A stretch of DNA of 64,000 bases. Origin: Roseiarcus sp963842835 (GTDB lineage Bacteria > Pseudomonadota > Alphaproteobacteria > Rhizobiales > Beijerinckiaceae). The DNA is taken from assembly GCA_963842835.1 (NCBI GenBank), contig CAWJIB010000013.1:257595-321594 (forward strand), given 5' to 3'. The notes beneath the pieces are model-generated. The model was not told the DNA's origin, searched no databases, and was given only the letters and a program-made list of their open reading frames with translations. Below, in pieces: positions 9,189-17,193 of the stretch (positions are counted from its first letter, which is position 1; the number at the start of each line of letters is the position of its first letter). A program made the position numbers and the translations under genes.

Positions 9189-10952
9189 TCATTCCTCCGG
9201 CGCCCCCGCCATACGCAACCCCGTGTAATATCTCTCAATCTGCTTCAGATACGTTTCGTTGCGGCTGAACGGATTGGCGCGACGGCGCGCGATCGTGAAG
9301 CTCGGATCGAAGGCAAGACCCGCCTCAACGGCGGCCCGCGCTTCCTCCATCCGACCCAGATGCGCGCAGGCGGCGGCGAGAAAGAAATGCGCGACGGAGA
9401 AATTGGGATTGATCTCAATCGATTGTCTCAGCCAGACAATCGCCTCCTCGTCCTTGCCCAAATAGAACTTGGCGAAGCCGACGGTCGCCTGCCAAACGTA
9501 GGCGGCCGTGTCGTGCGGCGAGAGCCGTAACGCCTCGCGAATGTGGGGTTCCGTTTCCTCGGGGCGTCCGAGAACGTTTTTTGCACCCCCGATACCCCAA
9601 TGCGCCGTCGCCAGGTTTCGATTGAGCGCGAGCGCTCGCTCGAATTGCGCGATGCCGCGTTCAGCACGGTTGGTGAAGTTATACAACATGCCCATCGACG
9701 CGTGAGCGGCGGCATTGCCGGGCGCCAGCGAGAGCGCCTTCATCAGACCCGCCTCCGCCGACGCAAAAAGCGTCAGACGATCGTTAGGCCCAAAAACTCC
9801 CCCCGAATAGGCGTCCGCGGTGGCTCGACCCACGAGAGCCTCGACGTTGCCGGGATCAATATCGAGGGCGCGGTCGAAGATACCGCGCGCCCGGCTCAAG
9901 TTGTCGGGCGTAATGCCTTTGTTGAACCAAGCCATCCCTTGAAAATAGAGGTCCGTGGAGTCGGGATTCTGGACCCCTTCCGCGCGCCGCGCCTCGGCCG
10001 CCGAGAGTTGAGCCACGAGCGCGTTCGCCAATCGCGCGACGATCTCATCCTGCATATCGAAGAGATCGGCGATCGGCTTGTCGAAACGCTTCGCCCAGAG
10101 GTGGCTGCCGCTCTCCGTGTCGATCAACTGGACATTCACGCGCATGCGTGGACCGCCGCGCTGAACGCTCCCCTCCAGGACATAGCGAACGTTCAACTCG
10201 CGCCCAATCTGCTTCAGATCGACGGGCTTGCCCTTATAGGTGAAGGCGGTGTTGCGCGCGATCACGAAAGCGCCCCGGATGCGCGAGAGGTCGGTGGTCA
10301 GGCTCTCCGTCACGCCGTCGACGAAATATTCCTGTTCGGGGTCGCCTCCGAAGTTCGCGAACGGCAGCACCACGATAGATAGGCGCGGCGTCCCCGTCGC
10401 AGGTCGCGCGGGCGCCGAAGGCGCGGGTGGCGTCACGCTTGTCGCGATCTTATAGACCCGCACCGGCCACGCGATATTCTTGAGGTCCTTCTCGCCGAGA
10501 TCGACGAAGTTCGCATCGATCTTGCCGCGCACGTGATCGAACGCCGTGCTCGAAATCAGCACCCCATCGGGCTCGCAGATGCCTTCCAGCCGCGCCGCGA
10601 TGTTGACGCCCTCGCCCAGGATATCCTCTCCCTCTATCAACACGTCGCCGAGATTGACGCCGACGCGGTAGACGATGCGTTTGTCTGCCGGCGTCTGAGC
10701 GTTGCGCTCGATCATCAGCTTTTGGATCGCGATGGCGCATTCGACGGCGTCGACGACGGACGGAAACTCCAGCAGCAGCCCGTCGCCCATCGTCTTGACG
10801 ATCCGACCGGCCCGGCCCGCGACCAGCGGGCGAGCCGCCTCGCGATGCTCCCGCACCGCGCGCGCCGTCCCCGCCTCGTCCTCGCCCATCAGGCGGGAAT
10901 AGCCGACCACATCGATCGCCATGATCGCGGCAAGTCTGCGTGTTTCGGTCAT
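9189..10952 (-). CDS. Class III adenylate cyclase with TolB-like and TPR domains
   Basis: A 587-aa protein with three parts. An N-terminal class III cyclase (~5-165) has a complete active site: AIDVVGYSRLM, KTMGDGLLLEF and VNIAARLE supply both metal aspartates, the lysine, the Asn and the Arg. A TolB N-terminal-like beta domain follows (~190-315, starting at LSIVVLPFANFGGDPEQEYF). Five or more tetratricopeptide repeats fill ~330-580. This architecture is very common in Bradyrhizobium-like genomes and is thought to link cAMP production to protein contacts. No signal peptide or TM is present, so it is cytosolic. The neighbouring fusion cyclase at 6520 makes two cyclases within 4.5 kb. Confidence 0.92.
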   Translation of the reverse strand: MTETRRLAAIMAIDVVGYSRLMGEDEAGTARAVREHREAARPLVAGRAGRIVKTMGDGLLLEFPSVVDAVECAIAIQKLMIERNAQTPADKRIVYRVGVNLGDVLIEGEDILGEGVNIAARLEGICEPDGVLISSTAFDHVRGKIDANFVDLGEKDLKNIAWPVRVYKIATSVTPPAPSAPARPATGTPRLSIVVLPFANFGGDPEQEYFVDGVTESLTTDLSRIRGAFVIARNTAFTYKGKPVDLKQIGRELNVRYVLEGSVQRGGPRMRVNVQLIDTESGSHLWAKRFDKPIADLFDMQDEIVARLANALVAQLSAAEARRAEGVQNPDSTDLYFQGMAWFNKGITPDNLSRARGIFDRALDIDPGNVEALVGRATADAYSGGVFGPNDRLTLFASAEAGLMKALSLAPGNAAAHASMGMLYNFTNRAERGIAQFERALALNRNLATAHWGIGGAKNVLGRPEETEPHIREALRLSPHDTAAYVWQATVGFAKFYLGKDEEAIVWLRQSIEINPNFSVAHFFLAAACAHLGRMEEARAAVEAGLAFDPSFTIARRRANPFSRNETYLKQIERYYTGLRMAGAPEE

Positions 10953-11000
10953 CGGGTCCCCTATACGGGGCCCACCTTAGCACGAGGCGATGCAGGGCGA

Positions 11001-11095
11001 AGGGCGGCTTTGGGTCAACTCACGACGGTCAAGATCGTGGCCCGCCGTTGGCTGCTTGACCGTCTCGATGGGGGGAGAACTGCCGGTCATTCACG
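11001..11095 (+). repeat. Dispersed intergenic repeat, copy C
   Basis: This copy aligns over about 95 bp with copy D: GGCTTTGGGTCAACTC, GATCG, the GCCCGC segment, GTCTCGA, and CGGTCATTCACGC at its end. Identity is roughly two thirds by eye. The 10953-11532 gap holds this repeat, a direct repeat of TGCCRATCGGTGASGC (11181 and 11261) and a palindrome near the methyltransferase. Confidence 0.55.
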
Positions 11096-11465
11096 CACTA
11101 GCTCGCTAAGGCCTACTTTCCAATTTATCGTCAGCGACGAGAAATTGCGTGTCAGCCTGCTCGTCGGTGAGGGGACCAAGTGCCGATCGGTGAGGCTTCC
11201 CTTCAACAAGTCACGCTAACGCCATCGCGGACTGAGCGCGGCCGGACTCGGCTGAACGAATGCCAATCGGTGACGCACTCGGTCCTAAAATACTGATCTC
11301 CTCGGAGTTGCCCCCGGGGTCGGCATCAATCTTCAAATCCTGTGCGCCCAGCAGATGATTCATGAGCCCGAGCGGCGAACACATCGCCGGTCACACGCCA
11401 TCAGGTACGGTCGCGAGGACGCCGATCTTGCCCGCCCTCGGGTCGGTCGCTACCCTTCATCCAAG

Positions 11466-11486
11466 ATGCACGGTTCGTCCGTGCAT
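11466..11486. promoter_or_regulatory. Inverted repeat ATGCACGG-N5-CCGTGCAT
   Basis: An 8-bp perfect stem with a 5-nt spacer lies 47 bp upstream of the methyltransferase start. It could be an operator or an mRNA hairpin. No T-run follows. Confidence 0.35.
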
Positions 11487-11532
11487 TTGGGAAATACCGG
11501 ACAAGATCGCTGATATCTCGATGGAGGGCGTG

Positions 11533-12342
11533 ATGGCGCAGAACGACGCTGGCTTTGTGGGCTCGATGCCGCAGTTCTACGACCACCACATGCGGGAACT
11601 ACTGTTCCAGCCCTACGCGGACGACATAGCCGCGCGGCTCGCCGGCATGACGCAGGGCCGGTTGCTTGAAACTGCGGCCGGCACCGGTATCGTCACCGCG
11701 ACTCTTGCGGCGGCGCTCCCAGCATCGATCGATATCACTGCAACAGACCTCAATCAGCCTATGCTGGATTACGCCATGGGCAAACCGGGAATGGCGCGCG
11801 TGCGTTTCCAACAGGCTGATGCGCAGGCGCTCCCCTTCGAAGACGAGTCGTTCGACACGCTCGTTTGCCAGTTCGGGGTGATGTTCTTCCCAGACAAGGT
11901 GCAGGCATACAGGGAAGCGCATCGCGTGCTGAAGCCAGACGGACGAATGATTTTCAGTGTCTGGGACAGTCGTGCCGAGAACCCACTGGCGGATGCTGTG
12001 ATCGTGGCGCTGGAGCGGCGCTATCCGTCGCATCCTTCCTGGTTCATGGAGCGTACTCCAATGGGATATCGCGACCAGACGGTCATTCGCGGCGATTTGC
12101 GCGCCGGGGGCTTCACCGATTGCGCAATCGAGACCGTGGTGCGCATCGGCCTCGCGCCGAACCCTGGAGGCCCGGCCGAGGGGTTGTGCCACGGCTCGCC
12201 CCTACGTGCGGAAATCGAGGCATTGGACCCAGGCGGGCTCGCCGCAGCCACGCAGGCCGCTGCCGCCACCATCGCCGAGCGCTTCGGCGCGGGTGCGTTC
12301 GAGACCAAGTTGCAAGCTTTGGTGATTGAGGCGCGAAAGTAG
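11533..12342 (+). CDS. Class I SAM-dependent methyltransferase
   Basis: A 269-aa methyltransferase of the UbiE/Methyltransf_11 type. SAM-binding motif I reads LLETAAGTGIVT, motif II is ITATDLNQPML, and the following QQADAQALPFEDESFD is the usual post-II acidic segment. FPDKVQAYREAHRVLKPDG is the typical motif III helix. The start at 11533 is preferred because GGAGG lies 6-8 nt upstream; an in-frame ATG at 11521 and a longer frame to 11362 exist. The acceptor substrate is unknown. It is flanked by repeats and an IS3-family remnant, so recent acquisition is possible. Confidence 0.85.
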   Translation: MAQNDAGFVGSMPQFYDHHMRELLFQPYADDIAARLAGMTQGRLLETAAGTGIVTATLAAALPASIDITATDLNQPMLDYAMGKPGMARVRFQQADAQALPFEDESFDTLVCQFGVMFFPDKVQAYREAHRVLKPDGRMIFSVWDSRAENPLADAVIVALERRYPSHPSWFMERTPMGYRDQTVIRGDLRAGGFTDCAIETVVRIGLAPNPGGPAEGLCHGSPLRAEIEALDPGGLAAATQAAAATIAERFGAGAFETKLQALVIEARK

Positions 12343-12351
12343 ACGAACTCG

Positions 12352-12440
12352 CATGCTGCGGGTTTCGTGGACACCGGGATAGGTTAATCCGACCTTCCTT
12401 TCGAACTCAACCGGGCTGAGATGGCCGACGGACTATTCAC
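12352..12440 (-). pseudogene. IS3-family transposase OrfB, C-terminal remnant
   Basis: One minus-strand frame reads HSE, a stop, then SVGHLSPVEFERKVGL and TYPGVHETR. This is the recognisable end of IS3-family integrase-type transposases (usually HS..GYLSPVEFE). Only ~28 codons remain, with an internal stop, so it is a relic of an element otherwise lost. Confidence 0.7.
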
Positions 12441-12530
12441 TGTGACTTCTGTCCTCTGAACCTCGGCTTTCGCTTCCGATTGTTCGAAGTCCGCCATTCC
12501 GCGGCCAATCCCGCTCATTTAGACAGTAGG

Positions 12531-12635
12531 AGCGAATGTCGGCTGTAGGTCGACTCCTGCCGATCGTGAAGATCGCTCGCCCGCGGTCGGCTTGATGTCT
12601 CGAAGGGGTGGGGCGCGGCCGTTCACGCTGGGCGC
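12531..12635 (+). repeat. Dispersed intergenic repeat, copy D
   Basis: GAATGTCGGCTGTAGGTCGAC begins the copy and CGGCCGTTCACGC ends it. It aligns with copy C over ~95 bp and with copy B at the start. The preceding CGAAGTCCGCCATTCCGCGG segment (12486-12505) also looks like Bradyrhizobium-type intergenic repeats. Confidence 0.5.
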
Positions 12636-12685
12636 GGGCGAAGTCAAAGACACTTCTAATAACCAATCGCGCGGCTTCTCGATCG

Positions 12686-13405
12686 TCAGACCAGCTGGAT
12701 ACCGCCGTCAAGCTCAAGGTCAATGCCGTTCGCAGCGCGATTGTCCATGAGAAACAAGGCGCCGTGGACAATGTCTTCGGTCGTCGCGAGCCGGCGGGAC
12801 GGCGTGCGTGATCGCATCGCTTCGATGGTCGGGCCAGCGCCTTCCTTAATGCGCCGCTGCCACCTGGGCGAATCTTCCACCAGGCCTGGCGAAATGCCAT
12901 TCACCCGAATCGGAGCGAGTTCGACCGCCAAGGTCCTCGCCATGCCGACCATGCCACCGTTGACAATGCTGACCATGGTCGAGCCGGGATAGGGGTTCGC
13001 CTTCGCTAGGCCGCCGAACAGCACGATAGAAGACGTCGGCTTAAGGCGCGGAAGCGCCTTACTTATGATTTCAGCGAAGGCGACGATCTTGATTCGTGCG
13101 GCCCTGGAGGCCTCCGCGACATTGAAGTCCTTGATGCTCTGGTTGACGCCATAAACGGGCGTGAGAACCAAGTGGTCGATCGCCTCGCCCTTGGCGAGCG
13201 CCTCATCAATCGACGACGAGTTCTCCAAGTCGATGTGAAGGCCACTGGCGCGCGGACTGATCGACCGCGCAAGCTCGGCGGCGCGTTCCTGTCCCCGACC
13301 CGCGATCGTCACTTTGGCGCCGAGGGCGTCCGCCGCCTGCGCAATTGAATAACCGAGGCCAGACGTTCCCCCGACAATGAAGATGTGATCGCCAGTTTTC
13401 GGCAT
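12686..13405 (-). CDS. SDR-fold protein lacking the catalytic Tyr/Lys
   Basis: A 239-aa Rossmann-fold protein with the cofactor motif IVGGTSGLG near the N-terminus and the SDR C-terminal pattern VNGISPGLV. The usual active-site Ser segment reads SIVLFGG and the YxxxK position reads VSIVNGGMVGM, so the catalytic Ser, Tyr and Lys all appear replaced. It may therefore bind a nucleotide without classical dehydrogenase chemistry, or be an atypical SDR subfamily. The start at 13405 has a GCAGGAG site; the longer frame to 13483 has none. It is flanked by repeats and stands alone. Confidence 0.8.
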   Translation of the reverse strand: MPKTGDHIFIVGGTSGLGYSIAQAADALGAKVTIAGRGQERAAELARSISPRASGLHIDLENSSSIDEALAKGEAIDHLVLTPVYGVNQSIKDFNVAEASRAARIKIVAFAEIISKALPRLKPTSSIVLFGGLAKANPYPGSTMVSIVNGGMVGMARTLAVELAPIRVNGISPGLVEDSPRWQRRIKEGAGPTIEAMRSRTPSRRLATTEDIVHGALFLMDNRAANGIDLELDGGIQLV

Positions 13406-13658
13406 AATATCTCCTGCTGTCTTGTAATCCGATGAGCCCAGGGTGGCATGCGACATGCGGAATAGCCGCTTAGAATAGACCACGGGAAATCGTGCGAAGG
13501 CAACTGCGCAATTTTCGCGCGTTTCCTGACGAATCAGCTCTCAGCTCTCAGTGCAGGACCGTCAGCAACGGGTCGCCGCCGGTCGTCCAAAGACCGGGCG
13601 CCAGGCGCCAGATTTGCGCCACTAGATCGACAGAACGCCCGCGGTCGCCGGCGCGGAC

Positions 13659-14735
13659 TCAAGCGCCCGCCTTGACCGCAAAGCTCCAGGCCGTCTCGGC
13701 GAGCGGCGCGGCCCGCTCGCCCATCTCTCGCGCGCGCGCGCTCGCCGCGGTTCCCTCGACGACGCGCTTGGCGATGCCTTGCACGATGCCGGCGAGCCGA
13801 AACAGGTTGTAGGCGAAGTACCAGTCCAGCGCGGGTATGTCCGCACGGCCGGTGCGCGCGCAGTAGTAGGCGACAGCTTCCTCGCGGCTGGGAATGCCGA
13901 GCGCTGCAAGATCGAGCCCCGCCAGGCCGCTTCGCCCATCCGAAGGCATCGCCCAGTGCATGAGGAGATAGGTGAAGTCGGCGAGCGGGTCGCCGAGCGT
14001 CGACAGCTCCCAATCGAGCACGGCGAGAATCCTGGGCTCCGTGGGATGAAAGACCATGTTGTCGAGGCGGTAGTCGCCATGGACGATGGAGACGCGATCC
14101 TGCGGCGGAGCGGTTCGCGGCAGCCATTCGATCAGCCGGTCCATCGCGGGAATGCTCTTGGTTTCCGATGCGCGGTACTGTTTCGTCCAGCGATCGATCT
14201 GACGCGTGAAATAGTTGCCGGGCTTGCCATAGTCGCCGAGCCCAATCGCCTCTGGATCGTAGTTGTGCAACTGGGCGAGCGCGCCGAGTTTGGCTTCGAA
14301 GACCGCCCGGCGCTCGGCGGGCGTCGAATCGGGCAGCGACGCGTTCCAGAAAATGCGCCCCTCGACCATCGACATCACGTAGAAAGCCGAGCCGATGACG
14401 CCATCGTCCAGACAGAGCCCGAACGGCTGCGCGACGGGAAACCCGACCCTGTGCAGCGCCGAGATCACGCGAAATTCGCGGTCGACGGCGTGGGCCGACG
14501 GCAAGAGCTTGCCCATCGGCTTGCGTCGCAACACGTAGGACCGCTCGGGCGTATTCACGCGATAGGTCGGGTTCGACTGTCCGCCCTTGAATTGAAGAAC
14601 GGCGAGCGGACCGCGATAGCCTTCGACATGGGCTTGCATCCACGCCTCGAGAGGCGCCGCGTCGAAACGATGGCGGTCCTCGACCGCCTTCGTTCCCGCG
14701 AAAGCGTCCTCGGCGCGCTGAGGCTCTTGCGGCAC
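13659..14735 (-). CDS. Phosphotransferase family protein (APH fold; LvaA/ACAD11-kinase-like)
   Basis: A 358-aa kinase-like protein of the aminoglycoside-phosphotransferase fold. It has the catalytic loop IVHGDYRLDNMVF and the metal-binding VLDWELSTLGDP. The start is taken as a GTG at 14735, two bases after the acyl-CoA dehydrogenase stop, which implies translational coupling; no ATG is available nearby. In Pseudomonas levulinate catabolism LvaA is a related kinase acting on 4-hydroxyacyl-CoA before an acyl-CoA dehydrogenase-fold enzyme (LvaC) removes phosphate, and mammalian ACAD10/11 fuse both activities. By homology and pairing the same 4-hydroxyacyl-CoA route is inferred here. Confidence 0.85.
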   Translation of the reverse strand: MPQEPQRAEDAFAGTKAVEDRHRFDAAPLEAWMQAHVEGYRGPLAVLQFKGGQSNPTYRVNTPERSYVLRRKPMGKLLPSAHAVDREFRVISALHRVGFPVAQPFGLCLDDGVIGSAFYVMSMVEGRIFWNASLPDSTPAERRAVFEAKLGALAQLHNYDPEAIGLGDYGKPGNYFTRQIDRWTKQYRASETKSIPAMDRLIEWLPRTAPPQDRVSIVHGDYRLDNMVFHPTEPRILAVLDWELSTLGDPLADFTYLLMHWAMPSDGRSGLAGLDLAALGIPSREEAVAYYCARTGRADIPALDWYFAYNLFRLAGIVQGIAKRVVEGTAASARAREMGERAAPLAETAWSFAVKAGA

Positions 14736-14737
14736 GG

Positions 14738-15973
14738 CTACGTCCGGGCGTTCATGTATTTGCGCATTTCCAGGCGGGCGATGGCGCGGCAATGAACTTC
14801 GTCGGGCCCGTCGGCAAGGCGCAAGGTTCGGATATGGGCGTAGCTCTTGGCCAGCCCTGCGTCGCTGGTCACGCCCATCCCTCCATGAGCCTGAATGGCG
14901 TCGTCGATCACCTTCAGCGCGACGCGCGGCGCGGCGACCTTGATCATGGCGATTTCGAGCTGAGCGCTCTTGTTGCCGACCTTGTCCATCATGTCGGCGG
15001 CCTTCAGGCAAAGCAGGCGGGTCATCTCGATGTCGATGCGCGCTTCGGCGATCCGCTGCTCCCAGATCGAGTGTTCGGCGATCTTCTTGCCGAACGCGGT
15101 GCGGCTCAGCAGGCGCTTGGTCATCTTTTCCAGCGCGACCTCGGCGGCGCCGAGCGTGCGCATGCAATGATGAATGCGGCCGGGTCCCAGACGGCCTTGC
15201 GCGATCTCGAAGCCGCGGCCCTCGCCGAGCAGCAGATTGCCGGCCGGCACACGGACGTTTTCGAGCCGAACTTCCGCGTGCCCATGCGGCGCGTCGTCAT
15301 AGCCGAACACCGGCAACATGCGCAGCACCTTGACGCCGGGCGCGTCGAGCGGCACGAGAATCTGCGACTGCTGCTTGTGCCTTTCGGCCTTCGGATCGGT
15401 TTTGCCCATCACGATGGCGAGCTTGCACCTGGGGTCGCCGACGCCCGACGACCACCACTTGTGGCCGTTGACGACGTAGTGATCGCCGTCGCGCGTAATC
15501 GACGTTTCGATGTTGGTCGCGTCGGAAGAGGCGACGCCAGGTTCGGTCATCAGAAACGCGGAGCGAATTTCGCCGGCGAGCAGAGGCTTCAGCCATTTCT
15601 CCTTCTGCTCGTGCGAGCCGTAACGATGCAGCACTTCCATGTTGCCGGTGTCGGGCGCGGAGCAGTTGAACACCTCCGAGGCGAAGCTCACGCGGCCCAT
15701 CAGTTCGGCGCAAAGCGCATATTCGAGATTGGTCAGACCGGCGCCGCGATACGCGCCTTCGTCGTGAGTCGAGGATGGCGGCAGAAACAAATTCCACAGC
15801 CCCTCGGCGCGCGCGAGCTTCTTGAGGTCCTCGACAACCGGTATGACTTTCCAACGTTCGCCCTGCTCGCTTTGAGCGGCATAGACGGGGATGGCCGGAT
15901 AGACGTGCGCGTTCATGAACGCAGCGACGCGGTCAAGCCAAACGCGCTGCCGATCCGACATTGAAAAATCCAT
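14738..15973 (-). CDS. Acyl-CoA dehydrogenase family protein (LvaC/ACAD11-type)
   Basis: A 411-aa FAD-dependent acyl-CoA dehydrogenase-fold enzyme. The FAD/substrate segment reads FLMTEPGVASSDATNIET, followed by VNGHKWWSSGVGDPR. The C-terminal half has GRIHHCMRTLGAAE, RTAFGKKIAEHSIWEQ and IQAHGGMGVTSD. GRIHHCMR and KWWSSG are typical of the ACAD10/11 branch rather than short-chain ACADs. A strong AGGAGGGG site precedes the ATG. Coupling to the downstream kinase gene suggests the pair converts 4-hydroxyacyl-CoA into an enoyl- or 3-hydroxyacyl-CoA for beta-oxidation. Confidence 0.9.
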   Translation of the reverse strand: MDFSMSDRQRVWLDRVAAFMNAHVYPAIPVYAAQSEQGERWKVIPVVEDLKKLARAEGLWNLFLPPSSTHDEGAYRGAGLTNLEYALCAELMGRVSFASEVFNCSAPDTGNMEVLHRYGSHEQKEKWLKPLLAGEIRSAFLMTEPGVASSDATNIETSITRDGDHYVVNGHKWWSSGVGDPRCKLAIVMGKTDPKAERHKQQSQILVPLDAPGVKVLRMLPVFGYDDAPHGHAEVRLENVRVPAGNLLLGEGRGFEIAQGRLGPGRIHHCMRTLGAAEVALEKMTKRLLSRTAFGKKIAEHSIWEQRIAEARIDIEMTRLLCLKAADMMDKVGNKSAQLEIAMIKVAAPRVALKVIDDAIQAHGGMGVTSDAGLAKSYAHIRTLRLADGPDEVHCRAIARLEMRKYMNART

Positions 15974-16227
15974 GGGCCCCTCCTGCTGCCGGCGTCGCGC
16001 CAGACCAAATTTTCTTTCGTCGTTCCGGTCCCGCCAGGCCGCTATTCGCAGCGCGGCGCGAAAATTCGCGCGTCGGCGGCGGAACCCCGCCTGGCCAATC
16101 CGCTTGTTCGAATAACCGGATCTTGCCCATCATTATTGGGATTGAAACACATACTGAACATTCTATCATTTCACAAGTCGCGCTTCGCGCTGCGATTCCG
16201 CCGCTTTTGCCGTGAGACTGGGACCCA

Positions 16228-17193
16228 ATGAACGCTCTGCAGACCGATGCGCCGCTCGCCGCTTTCCGCGGCGCCAAACCGCAAGCGCCGGGCTGGTTTG
16301 TGCGCGCATTGGCTCAGGCCGCCGAGCGGAGCTTTGTGACGGTCGCAGGCGCCAGGATCGAGACTCTTGCTTGGGGCGAGAGCGGGCGTCCAGGGGTGCT
16401 TCTGCTGCACGGCAACGGCGCGCATGCGCACTGGTATTCATTCATCGCTCCGCACTTGACTCGCGAGCGGCGGGTCGTCGCCATGTCATGGTCAGGGATG
16501 GGCGGCTCGGACTGGCGCAAGACATACTCGCGCGAGCTTTTCATATCGGAAGCCCTCGAGGTCGCGCACGCCACGGGTCTGTTCGCGGCGGGCCAAGCCC
16601 CGGTCGTCGTCGGCCATTCCTTCGGCGGCAGAATCGCCATTGCTCTGGCGGCCGAGCACGGCGACAAGTTCCACGGCGCCGTCCTCGTCGATCCGCCGGT
16701 CCACTCGCTCGAGCGTCCGCGCGAGCGCGCCGAGGATACGAGACGCCCCACGCCGCGCACGCGCGAGTTGAAGCCACATCGCGTCTATGCGAGTCTTGAA
16801 GCTGCGCTGGCGCGATTTCGCTTCGCCCCCTCTCAGCGCTGCGCCAATCTGTTTATCGCGGACTATATCGCCCGGCGCTCTCTGAGGCCCGCGGCTCGAG
16901 CGGGCGGCGGCGAGGGGTGGACCTGGCGCTTCGATCCGTTCCTATGGCGCGACTTGCGGATGGGGGATCCCATGCTGCAGATCGGCGCCGCGCGTTGTCC
17001 CGTCGCTGTGATCCGCGGCGCGGACTCCCGTCTGATGAAACCCGAGGACGCGAGCCTCGTGATGAACATCTTGCCGGAGGGATCGCCGTTCATCGAGATC
17101 CCCGATGCGGATCACCACGTGATGGTCGACCAACCGCTGGCCTTTATCGACGCCCTGACCACGCTCCTGGCGACTTGGCCGACCGCCCGCTAG
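16228..17193 (+). CDS. Alpha/beta hydrolase
   Basis: A 321-aa alpha/beta-fold hydrolase. The oxyanion segment LLLHGNGAHAHWY, the nucleophile elbow VVVGHSFGGR and the catalytic histidine in DADHHVMVDQP are all visible; the acid is probably Asp in VIRGADSRLM. No signal peptide is seen, so it is cytosolic. The substrate is unknown, but its position between the 4-hydroxyacyl-CoA pair and the regulators suggests an ester or lactone from the same catabolic context. Its last four bases overlap the end of the convergent TetR gene. The upstream gap (15974-16227) contains an AT-richer stretch near 16110-16180 that probably holds promoters. Confidence 0.88.
   Translation: MNALQTDAPLAAFRGAKPQAPGWFVRALAQAAERSFVTVAGARIETLAWGESGRPGVLLLHGNGAHAHWYSFIAPHLTRERRVVAMSWSGMGGSDWRKTYSRELFISEALEVAHATGLFAAGQAPVVVGHSFGGRIAIALAAEHGDKFHGAVLVDPPVHSLERPRERAEDTRRPTPRTRELKPHRVYASLEAALARFRFAPSQRCANLFIADYIARRSLRPAARAGGGEGWTWRFDPFLWRDLRMGDPMLQIGAARCPVAVIRGADSRLMKPEDASLVMNILPEGSPFIEIPDADHHVMVDQPLAFIDALTTLLATWPTAR

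Noticed and set aside
14736..15167. Upstream extension of the phosphotransferase frame
   Set aside because: The extra ~144 codons lie inside the acyl-CoA dehydrogenase gene in another frame and are Arg-rich shadow sequence. The GTG at 14735 gives the normal family length.
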